Source: Bacteroidota bacterium (GTDB taxonomy: Bacteria > Bacteroidota > Ignavibacteria > Ignavibacteriales > Melioribacteraceae). Taken from it: a stretch of DNA of 54,289 nt. Below the pieces are notes generated by a model. The model worked only from the letters and a program-made list of their open reading frames with translations. It ran no database searches and was not told where the DNA came from. This document shows positions 18,469 to 24,923 of this stretch, in pieces (within the stretch, counting starts at the first letter, position 1; each line of letters opens with the position of its first letter). The stretch spans positions 1 through 54,289 of the forward strand of contig JAEXUB010000262.1 of NCBI GenBank assembly GCA_023453125.1, in the 5' to 3' direction. A program made the position numbers and the translations under genes.

Positions 18469-19092
18469 TTACTTTCTGTTAGATTCTTTTTTAATATTAT
18501 CGGTTATCCACTGCGGAACCGGAGAAGATAAATCGGGCACAACCGCGTGCGGTGTTGAAGAGAGACTGTTAACCCGTCCGTGCGGCACTTCCCTGTGACA
18601 GTGCCAGCAGTAAATTTCAGAGTCATCCGTAATTCCTTTCGCCGTTAAGGCTCTTACGGAGATTGGGTGAATATTGTTTTCGTGACATCGAATGCAGTTT
18701 TGCTGAACGGCATTTTTTCCTGCATCCTTAATTTGTATTACCTGCGGCTCAAGCCTTAATGTGAACATTGAGGCGTGCCTTAATCCATCCTGCGCCTTGA
18801 AAAGATACTTATTAAAAACATTATCGTGAGGAACATGACAGTCGTTGCATACTGCAACGCGGCCGTGGCTTCCCCGCTCCCAGGTTGCAAACTGGGGACG
18901 CATAATATGACAGTTGATGCAGACTTTTGAGTCATCTGATAAGTATGAGGATGCTTTTGAAATATGGAAGACATAAAAACCGAGTCCCGTGAAAATTCCC
19001 AGCATAATAATTACAGGGAGCTTCCATTGGTCGGGGGGAATAAATAAATGAAAAATTTTCTTAAGCAAATTACCTTCCTTTTTGGGATCCAT
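18469..19092 (-). CDS. nrfH: Tetrahaem quinol dehydrogenase NrfH
   Basis: 207 residues of the NapC/NirT/NrfH family. A single N-terminal membrane anchor (VIIMLGIFTGLGFYVF, ~25-42) is followed by four CxxCH haem sites: CINCH, CNDCH, CIRCH and CWHCH. NrfH oxidises menaquinol in the inner membrane and passes electrons to NrfA; in proteobacterial and Desulfovibrio systems the two proteins form a stable complex. The start at 19092 overlaps the preceding ferredoxin-type gene by 23 bases, with GAGGAAACC as ribosome site, so translation is probably coupled. Confidence 0.95.
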   Translation of the reverse strand: MDPKKEGNLLKKIFHLFIPPDQWKLPVIIMLGIFTGLGFYVFHISKASSYLSDDSKVCINCHIMRPQFATWERGSHGRVAVCNDCHVPHDNVFNKYLFKAQDGLRHASMFTLRLEPQVIQIKDAGKNAVQQNCIRCHENNIHPISVRALTAKGITDDSEIYCWHCHREVPHGRVNSLSSTPHAVVPDLSSPVPQWITDNIKKESNRK

Positions 19093-20170
19093 TGGTTTCC
19101 TCTTTGCTCGAAATTTTGTTCAGTTCTTTAATTTGTTCTGTGCTTGTGGGGTGTCCAAGGGCATCTATGTCCTTGTAGTATTCCAAATATTTTTCCTTGG
19201 TTACATTGTTTTTCCAGTTGCCGGAAATCATTCCTATTCCTGTAACAATTATAAATATCAGAACTACTATTAAAGCTACGAATTTTTTATTAAAAGTCCT
19301 CTTTGTCATAAATTTTAATTCAAGAGTATCTGCAACGGGACAGGCATCAACACAGCTCATACAGGAAGTACATTCGTCCGACAGAACAAAATCCACTTTA
19401 TCCACTTTAATTCTGGAAGGGCAGGCCTTCGCGCATAAACTGCAGTCAATACAGCTTGAACTGTTTCTTGTAATTTTAAATAAGCTGAAGAATCCTGTTA
19501 ATCCAAGCAGAGCGCCGTAAGGACACAGGAAGCGGCACCAAAATCCGCGGATAAAAATTGACAGAACGAATAACGCTGCTATTATTATTAATGCGAACCG
19601 GGATATTTCCGCGAAGAAAAGATACATTTTAACATCGGCCATTACATTATAAGGGGTATCAAGAAAATATTTAAGCGCAAGAGCGCTCATTGAAAAGAAA
19701 ATTGCATAGACAAAAAATGCCAGCAGAAGATATTTCAGGCCCCGCAGGGGATAATCGAGCCAGCGTGGAATTTTTGGAACCCGCTTTAGGAATTTCTTAT
19801 AGATTTTCTCTCCGAAATCTCCGACCGCCTCGGAAATAAATCCGACAGGGCAGAGCCAGCTGCAAAATGCCTTTCCAAACACAAAAGATACAGACAAAAT
19901 TGCCAGGAAGATGAAAAATCCTGCCGGATGCGCCTGATGAATCTCGCCTGAAATGAGATAATAGTAAACGCTCATCATTGAGCTGATCGGGAGAAATCCT
20001 TCAACGCCGGGGGGACGGTTATAGTATTCTGCAATTCCGTTGGAATTTAGAAACTGCATGAAAAAATAGAATTCAACGCCTATCCAAATACACAATAAGG
20101 CAAAAATGGACTGAACTAAAAAACGGTATTTCTGAATCGGTTTCTGGGGGTTTTTGATGATCTTGCTCAT
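19070..20170 (-). CDS. NapH/NosR-like membrane 4Fe-4S ferredoxin protein of the nrf operon
   Basis: 366 residues with about five membrane helices and two CxxxCP-type cytoplasmic motifs (CSWLCPVGF; CRFLCPYGA), as in NapH, NosR and CcoG-like proteins. A two-cluster ferredoxin domain follows (CIDCSLCAKACP and CTSCMSCVDACP), then a final membrane helix. NapH-type proteins move electrons between quinol and periplasmic reductases. First in the operon before nrfH and nrfA, it may add an electron route into the Nrf complex or have a maturation or redox-sensing role. It lacks the FMN-binding domain of NosR. The ribosome site is weak. Confidence 0.85.
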   Translation of the reverse strand: MSKIIKNPQKPIQKYRFLVQSIFALLCIWIGVEFYFFMQFLNSNGIAEYYNRPPGVEGFLPISSMMSVYYYLISGEIHQAHPAGFFIFLAILSVSFVFGKAFCSWLCPVGFISEAVGDFGEKIYKKFLKRVPKIPRWLDYPLRGLKYLLLAFFVYAIFFSMSALALKYFLDTPYNVMADVKMYLFFAEISRFALIIIAALFVLSIFIRGFWCRFLCPYGALLGLTGFFSLFKITRNSSSCIDCSLCAKACPSRIKVDKVDFVLSDECTSCMSCVDACPVADTLELKFMTKRTFNKKFVALIVVLIFIIVTGIGMISGNWKNNVTKEKYLEYYKDIDALGHPTSTEQIKELNKISSKEETNGSQKGR

Positions 20171-20189
20171 AAAAGGTCTTTCTGTTTTT

Positions 20190-20203
20190 ATTGTTGGAAC
20201 AAT
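20190..20203. promoter_or_regulatory. Inverted repeat in the nrf leader, candidate operator
   Basis: ATTGTT-GG-AACAAT is a perfect six-base-arm palindrome 20 bases upstream of the first nrf-operon start codon and a little downstream of the predicted transcription start. It could bind a dimeric regulator of the FNR/CRP or NsrR kind, but it matches no consensus exactly. Confidence 0.3.
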
Positions 20204-20230
20204 TGAAAGCAGATTAAAAGTTCCGATTAT

Positions 20231-20259
20231 AATTTAATGGTTTCCCAAAAGATTGTCAA
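20231..20259 (-). promoter_or_regulatory. Predicted sigma-70-type promoter of the nrf operon
   Basis: On the - strand TTGACA (20254-20259), a 17-base spacer and TAAATT (20231-20236) form a near-consensus promoter; an overlapping TATAAT lies at 20226-20231 but with a 22-base spacer. The predicted leader is about 55 bases. Confidence 0.5.
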
Positions 20260-20367
20260 ATTTTTGGTAATTATAAAAGGGGCTTATTTTTACCCGCTTC
20301 CCGGTTTTTTATTCCCCCGGGAGGCCTTATATTTGAAACAAAAAAAACGAAAGTCTTCGGAAAAAAT

Positions 20368-21009
20368 ATGAAAAAGCTAATATTTTCGCTTCTTTTACTG
20401 TTTTTGTCTACAGCATCCCTTCAGGCTCAATTTTTAAAAAATCTCGGATTTAAGGCAGGCGGAACCGTCTCCCAGCATAAAAATGAATACAATATCGGTT
20501 CTTCCCCTCAATTTCCCGCCCCCCGAATCAGGGTAAATGCAGGAATCTTCGGCGAGTTTTTTAATGATCCGGTTTTCAGCATGATAGGGGAAATAAACTA
20601 CGTTGAAAAGGGGGCCCGCGCTGAAGTGTTTCTAACCGACGCTCAGCACCCTGACGGAACCGGGGAAAAAATGTATCTTAATATTGATAATGCCTTATTA
20701 GATTTTTCAATTCTTGCCAAGGCGCGCCTCGAAAGCCCCATTTGTACCCCCTATATATTTGCTGGACCTAAAGTGGATTTTGAATTAAACAGGAATGAAA
20801 TATCAAAAACATTTTACACAGAGAGCCTTTACAACACAACCCGGTTTGGATATAAGATTGGAGTAGGTACCGAGGCGGTTTTGTTCGGCATTCATTTTTT
20901 AACTGAAGTTGTGTATGACCAGGATTTTGGATACCTATTTGAATCGCCTGCCCTTAAAGTATCAACCAATACTATAGAATTTAAAGCCGGCGCATTTATT
21001 TCTTTCTGA
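20368..21009 (+). CDS. Outer-membrane beta-barrel protein (PorT-like family)
   Basis: 213 residues with a signal peptide ending SLQAQ. The mature part is beta-stranded: LGFKAGGTVSQHKN at the start is the usual first strand of the PorT/OMP_b-brl family, GEINYVEKGARAEVFL the paired third/fourth strands, and the protein ends FKAGAFISF with a terminal Phe. It probably forms an eight-stranded outer-membrane barrel. PorT proper is needed for type 9 secretion, but this family is broad and I cannot claim that role. Its promoter must lie in the 197-bp gap shared with the divergent nrf operon. Confidence 0.72.
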   Translation: MKKLIFSLLLLFLSTASLQAQFLKNLGFKAGGTVSQHKNEYNIGSSPQFPAPRIRVNAGIFGEFFNDPVFSMIGEINYVEKGARAEVFLTDAQHPDGTGEKMYLNIDNALLDFSILAKARLESPICTPYIFAGPKVDFELNRNEISKTFYTESLYNTTRFGYKIGVGTEAVLFGIHFLTEVVYDQDFGYLFESPALKVSTNTIEFKAGAFISF

Positions 21010-21046
21010 TTCAGCCGGTTAAAACAATTTTTATTAATATGATTGC

Positions 21047-21082
21047 GGTGCTATTAATTATTTAATAAGCACCATTTTTTTT
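21047..21082 (+). terminator. Terminator of the PorT-like gene, overlapping the convergent gene's end
   Basis: GGTGCTATTAA pairs with TTAATAAGCACC (one bulged A), then A and eight T follow. The 3' arm lies inside the last codons of the convergent T9SS-cargo gene. Confidence 0.85.
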
Positions 21083-22368
21083 GTCAGAACGGTGCTGCGG
21101 CTGCCGTCGGCTGGAACAATCTCCGCTTTATAAAAATATACCCCCGAAGCATAACCTTTTGCATTCCAGGTTAACGAATAGCTTCCTTTGCCCAGGGTTT
21201 CATCTACAGCTGTCTCAATCTCCTGTCCCGCAAAATTATATATCTTTATTTTTATTTTACTCCTCGCAGCCAAAGAATATCTTATGGTGGTCTCGGGATT
21301 GAATGGATTGGGATAGTTCTGTTCAAGCGAAAATTTTTCGGGAAGGGGAGACCCGGTTTTAACTACTCCCACCATTTCCGAAAGGGGGCGCCGCCAGACT
21401 CCTTTCTGATACGTTCCCGCGACAAGATAGCCTCTCATTACTGCAAGAGAATAAATTGTTGCATACTCAAGATCCGATCCGGTAGATACATTGCGCCAGC
21501 TTAAACCGGAATCGGTTGAAAGATAGATTCCAATGCTTGTACCTGCAAAGATATTCTGCCCGTAAACGGCAAAAGAGTAAACTGCACTTGTACTCATTCC
21601 CCCTGCTTTAACCCAGTTTGCCCCCATGTTCGTGGAGCGGTAGGTTCCGTAAAGTGTGCCTGCCAGCATAACATTCCCAAGACTTGTAAGAGAATAAATC
21701 TCTGTTAAAGAGGGGATACCCTGGTTTGCGCTATACCAGGTGGTGCCGTTATTCGGACACACATAAACTCCGAATCCAGTTGCCGCATAGATTGCTGGGG
21801 GATTGCCGGAAGGGGGGCGGTATAGCTTATTTATTTGAAGAAGAGACGTCGACGGCAGACCGCTGTTTATTTGTTTCCAACTGGTTCCCCCGTTAGAGGA
21901 TTGGAAAACGCCGGCAGTCATTGTTGCTCCGTATATGTAGGGATCATTTACTTCGAGCGCCGTTACCGAAGGCATTGTAAAACCGTTTTCATACTTAGCT
22001 ATGCTTGTCCATTGAGAACCTAAAGTTTCCGACTTAAATACTCCGCCATAACCCGCTGCATATATAACGACTCCTCTCGGAACTATTGACAGAATATTGC
22101 GGTCAAAACTCTCCAGCCCGACATTAAACTTTGTCCAGCTATCCCCATAATTATTGGAAATAAACACACCGTCGTTGGTGCCGGCATACTGGTAATAGAC
22201 CTCGATGCCGTTTAAAAAAACTGCCGTCTGCGCAAGGCACCATACATATTCAGCATTGGATGTTCCGTAGAGGGGGGCTGTCTTGCGCCATTGTGCAGAG
22301 AGGGGAATTGCAAATAAAATTAAAAAAAGAATTGGAGAGGGGAGAAGGCGCATTATTGCTCTAACCAT
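21058..22368 (-). CDS. T9SS-exported beta-propeller (BNR/Ycf48-like) protein
   Basis: 436 residues: signal peptide (cleavage after PLSA), then repeated photosystem-assembly/BNR-type units. Each has the form ...VFISNNYGDSWTKFNVGL, VFKSETLGSQWTSI, VFQSSNGGTSWKQINSGL, TYRSTNMGANWVKAGG, IYLSTDSGLSWRNVSTG. The last ~85 residues are a type A secretion-system-9 sorting domain with the Ignavibacteria-style signature EQNYPNPFNPETTIRY and a final MVLIK. It should cross the outer membrane and be released or attached at the surface. Binding target unknown. AGGAAAAGAA precedes the ATG. No T9SS machinery gene is present in this window. Confidence 0.88.
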   Translation of the reverse strand: MVRAIMRLLPSPILFLILFAIPLSAQWRKTAPLYGTSNAEYVWCLAQTAVFLNGIEVYYQYAGTNDGVFISNNYGDSWTKFNVGLESFDRNILSIVPRGVVIYAAGYGGVFKSETLGSQWTSIAKYENGFTMPSVTALEVNDPYIYGATMTAGVFQSSNGGTSWKQINSGLPSTSLLQINKLYRPPSGNPPAIYAATGFGVYVCPNNGTTWYSANQGIPSLTEIYSLTSLGNVMLAGTLYGTYRSTNMGANWVKAGGMSTSAVYSFAVYGQNIFAGTSIGIYLSTDSGLSWRNVSTGSDLEYATIYSLAVMRGYLVAGTYQKGVWRRPLSEMVGVVKTGSPLPEKFSLEQNYPNPFNPETTIRYSLAARSKIKIKIYNFAGQEIETAVDETLGKGSYSLTWNAKGYASGVYFYKAEIVPADGSRSTVLTKKMVLIK

Positions 22369-22450
22369 TTCTTTTCCTGTTTCTCAATTGGGTTATTAAC
22401 ATTATACAATTTAACAATAGATCTCCTTTTAAGAAAGGGGATTGGCGGGT

Positions 22451-22867
22451 TTACGGATACTGCTTTCTCATATATTTTACCGATTCTTCCGCCAGTTTTT
22501 TCAAGATATCAAGATTAATATCTTCAATGCTTTTGATGTATATACATCCTTTCCCCTCTTTAATCTTGCCCAGTTTTTTGCGAAGCTCAGGCATAAATCC
22601 GTAGCCGGGCATAAGATAGATTGAAATATTCTGCTTCCTGGGAGAAAAACCCGCAAGGAAAAAGTCCCCTTCACGGCCGCTTTCATATTTGTAATGATAC
22701 TTGCCGAATCCAACAATATCCTCCCCCCACATAACCGGCTTTTCTCCGGTAACCTCTGAAAAAAGAGATGCAATTCTTTTACATCCGTTACGTTTAGGTA
22801 TCTCTTCAACAGAATCTATAAATGCCTTAACGCTTTTTTTAATTGGCCTTGTTTTGTTTTCTGCCAT
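22451..22867 (-). CDS. DUF1801 domain protein
   Basis: 138 residues matching the DUF1801 (YdhG-like) family: VKAFIDSVEEIPKRNGCKRI, then MWGEDIVGFGKYHYKYESGR, then the phosphate-type strand ISIYLMPGYG. Members are small cytoplasmic alpha/beta proteins related to frataxin-like folds; no biochemical role is established. A TTG at 22906 extends the frame by 13 codons, but AAAGGAAAACAA before the ATG at 22867 fits better. The gene is divergent from the DinB-family gene. Confidence 0.82.
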   Translation of the reverse strand: MAENKTRPIKKSVKAFIDSVEEIPKRNGCKRIASLFSEVTGEKPVMWGEDIVGFGKYHYKYESGREGDFFLAGFSPRKQNISIYLMPGYGFMPELRKKLGKIKEGKGCIYIKSIEDINLDILKKLAEESVKYMRKQYP

Positions 22868-22926
22868 TTGTTTTCCTTTAAGCCGTTTTATATTTTGTTT
22901 ACTCAAATAACTAATAAAGAAGATCT

Positions 22927-23391
22927 ATGAAAAATTCGGGCGAATATAAATATAAGGGGGCCGAGGCCCTTGTAAATCTTCACGAAATCCATCTCCGAAG
23001 CTTTGTAAATACCTGGGAAAAAGCCAAAGAGCAGAATGTCCCTCTCCCGGCAACCCCGGATCCTGATTACCAGTCCCTTGATACTCTCTTGTTTCATTTA
23101 TTCCGGGCATCCCGCGGCTATATTATCTGGATATGCGAAAAACTCGGAATTACCCCTCCCGCAATTCCTTATCCTCCGGAAAATATTGCCGAAGTAAAAG
23201 AGGAGTATCTGAAAAATTTATTAGAACAATGGAGAATACCATTAAGGGATATTGAAGAAGAACTGTTTCATAATCCTTCCTACAAATCCAACTGGGGGAG
23301 CGACTATAATATTGATGCAATGCTTGAGCACGCTGTAATGCACCCGATAAGACACGAATTTCAATTAAGGAATCTCATCGGGGGGAAATAA
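22927..23391 (+). CDS. DinB-like four-helix metal-binding protein
   Basis: 154 residues of helical sequence with the histidine pattern of the DinB/YfiT superfamily: LLFHLFRASRGY in the second helix and AVMHPIRHEFQL in the last, giving three likely metal ligands. Family members include bacillithiol and mycothiol S-transferases, but most are uncharacterised. The start ATG has AAGAAGA upstream. The stop codon abuts the stop of the convergent DUF1761 gene. Confidence 0.75.
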   Translation: MKNSGEYKYKGAEALVNLHEIHLRSFVNTWEKAKEQNVPLPATPDPDYQSLDTLLFHLFRASRGYIIWICEKLGITPPAIPYPPENIAEVKEEYLKNLLEQWRIPLRDIEEELFHNPSYKSNWGSDYNIDAMLEHAVMHPIRHEFQLRNLIGGK

Positions 23392-23399
23392 TTATTTCC
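23384..23399. repeat. Perfect 16-bp palindrome over two convergent stop codons
   Basis: GGAAATAATTATTTCC spans the adjacent stop codons of the DinB-like and DUF1761 genes. There is no T-run after it, so it is not a typical terminator. Confidence 0.6.
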
Positions 23400-23799
23400 A
23401 CACTCCGAGAATTCCCCCCATTAGGGTATAAATTACCGCCTGATATCCTGCATCAACAAGAAATAAACGGAGCGATTTTCTTCCGAAGAGATAAGTGATT
23501 CCAATTGAAGCGGCCACCCATCCAATTCCTGCCGCAGCTCCGGCAAACAGGCCGAATCCCAAATCGGCTTTCGGACCAATAAACATTGCAAGATTTATAC
23601 TTATTATTAAGTTTAAAAAGAATGCCGTTCCGAAAATTTTTGCCATATTGGCTTTTTTTAATTCTTCTTCAGTAAAATTCATTTCTTTAAGCCAGATTTT
23701 ACCGAACAAGGGACCATACCAGAGGGCTCCCAATACAAAAGCTAAAACAGTGCTTACCAGGACGGCCAGATAATTAATGTGTATTCCCGACTCTCCCAT
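23392..23799 (-). CDS. DUF1761 membrane protein
   Basis: 135 residues with four predicted membrane helices (LAVLVSTVLAFVLGALWYGPLF; AFFLNLIISINLAMFI; LFAGAAAGIGWVAASIGITYLF; AVIYTLMGGILGVW). The WYGPLFGKIWLKEM segment after helix 1 is the DUF1761 hallmark. Function unknown. AGGAGAG lies at good distance from the ATG. It is convergent with and directly adjacent to the DinB-like gene. Confidence 0.83.
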   Translation of the reverse strand: MGESGIHINYLAVLVSTVLAFVLGALWYGPLFGKIWLKEMNFTEEELKKANMAKIFGTAFFLNLIISINLAMFIGPKADLGFGLFAGAAAGIGWVAASIGITYLFGRKSLRLFLVDAGYQAVIYTLMGGILGVWK

Positions 23800-23902
23800 T
23801 TACTCTCCTATTTTGAAACATTTGGTTTAATATTCAGAAAACAGGCGGGTATTAGACAAAGTTCAATTCGGTCAAAAAAACAGGTGTCAATAGGAAAAAT
23901 TC

Positions 23903-24868
23903 CTATTTTGCGCTTTTCGACTTAAAAGTCAGAATAAATTTACTTCCCATTCCCGGTTCCGATTCTACAGATATATCGGCATTATTCAGTTCGGCATATT
24001 TTTTAGCAAGGGCCAGCCCCAGGCCATTCCCTTCATAGCGGCGGTCAATTCCACGGTCCTCCTGATGAAACGGCTCAAAAAGTTCTGCCTGGAATTCTTT
24101 AGACATTCCTTTTCCGGTATCCAGTACGGCTACAGTAAACTCATCTTTAAAGTTTTTTTCGAGCGTTACTTCGATTCTTCCTTTATCGGTGAATTTAATT
24201 CCGTTGTCAATTATGTTTTTAAGAATTTCTGTAACACTGAATACATCGCAGTTTACCCTTGCTTCTTCAGCCTTATAATAAATTTTAAAGTCCAACCCTT
24301 TAGCCGCCGCGGGGGAAACAAATTCGTGTTCTATTCTTTCCAGAATGTCTTTCCGCAAATCGGCATTTGCAAACATCGGCTTATAGGTGCCAAGCTGCAT
24401 CTCGGACATTCTCAGAATAAGTTCAATGGTCCTTAAAAGTCTCCGGTCTGAGTTCTCGATTATTTCGAAATCGGAAGCGAGCTCGGGAGTCATTTTTTCT
24501 TCCAGCTGCCATTTAATTTTCGTCATAAAGTTCTGCGATATATAAAGGGGGGTTCTTATTTCGTGGGTCATCTGCGCAAGGAATTCGGTCTTAAGCCTGT
24601 TTGCGTTTTCAGCTTCCAGCTTAGCCTTGTCAATTAAATAAATCGATCTGTTAATCACGAAATAGAGGAATCCCGAGGATATAATTATCCAGCTCCAGTC
24701 CTTAACCAGCTGCCACCAGAACTGAATTGTCTTAAGCTCTATTATCTTTCCAACATAACCGCTGGAGATGAAAATCCACACCGCGCTTAGAACAACATAA
24801 ACAAGAATAATTTTAAGGGCTTTTGTTGAGGAAAAAATCTTTGAAGAGAGTTCAATTTGTTTAAGCAT
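23903..24868 (-). CDS. Orphan membrane sensor histidine kinase
   Basis: 321 residues: two membrane helices near residues 18-38 and 52-72 with almost no periplasmic loop, then HisKA (FLAQMTHEIRTPLYIS) and HATPase_c (IIDNGIKFT N box, DTGKGMS, GNGLGLALAKKYAELN, GMGSKFILTF). There is no separate sensor domain, so it may sense through the membrane or a partner. No response regulator is adjacent. It lies downstream of clpB, and its ribosome site GGGGA is part of a repeated CCCCGG motif that also builds the clpB terminator. Confidence 0.9.
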   Translation of the reverse strand: MLKQIELSSKIFSSTKALKIILVYVVLSAVWIFISSGYVGKIIELKTIQFWWQLVKDWSWIIISSGFLYFVINRSIYLIDKAKLEAENANRLKTEFLAQMTHEIRTPLYISQNFMTKIKWQLEEKMTPELASDFEIIENSDRRLLRTIELILRMSEMQLGTYKPMFANADLRKDILERIEHEFVSPAAAKGLDFKIYYKAEEARVNCDVFSVTEILKNIIDNGIKFTDKGRIEVTLEKNFKDEFTVAVLDTGKGMSKEFQAELFEPFHQEDRGIDRRYEGNGLGLALAKKYAELNNADISVESEPGMGSKFILTFKSKSAK

Positions 24869-24880
24869 ATCATTCCCCGG

Positions 24881-24919
24881 AAAAATTATTTATTCCCCGG
24901 AATATAAAAATTCCGGGGA
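24881..24919 (-). terminator. clpB terminator built from a repeated TTCCCCGGAA motif
   Basis: On the - strand a 10-bp stem TCCCCGGAAT / ATTCCGGGGA (24894-24919) is followed by an A/T-rich stretch ending in TTTTT. A second copy of the 3' arm (24871-24885) carries the ribosome site of the downstream kinase gene. Confidence 0.55.
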
Positions 24920-24923
24920 TTAT

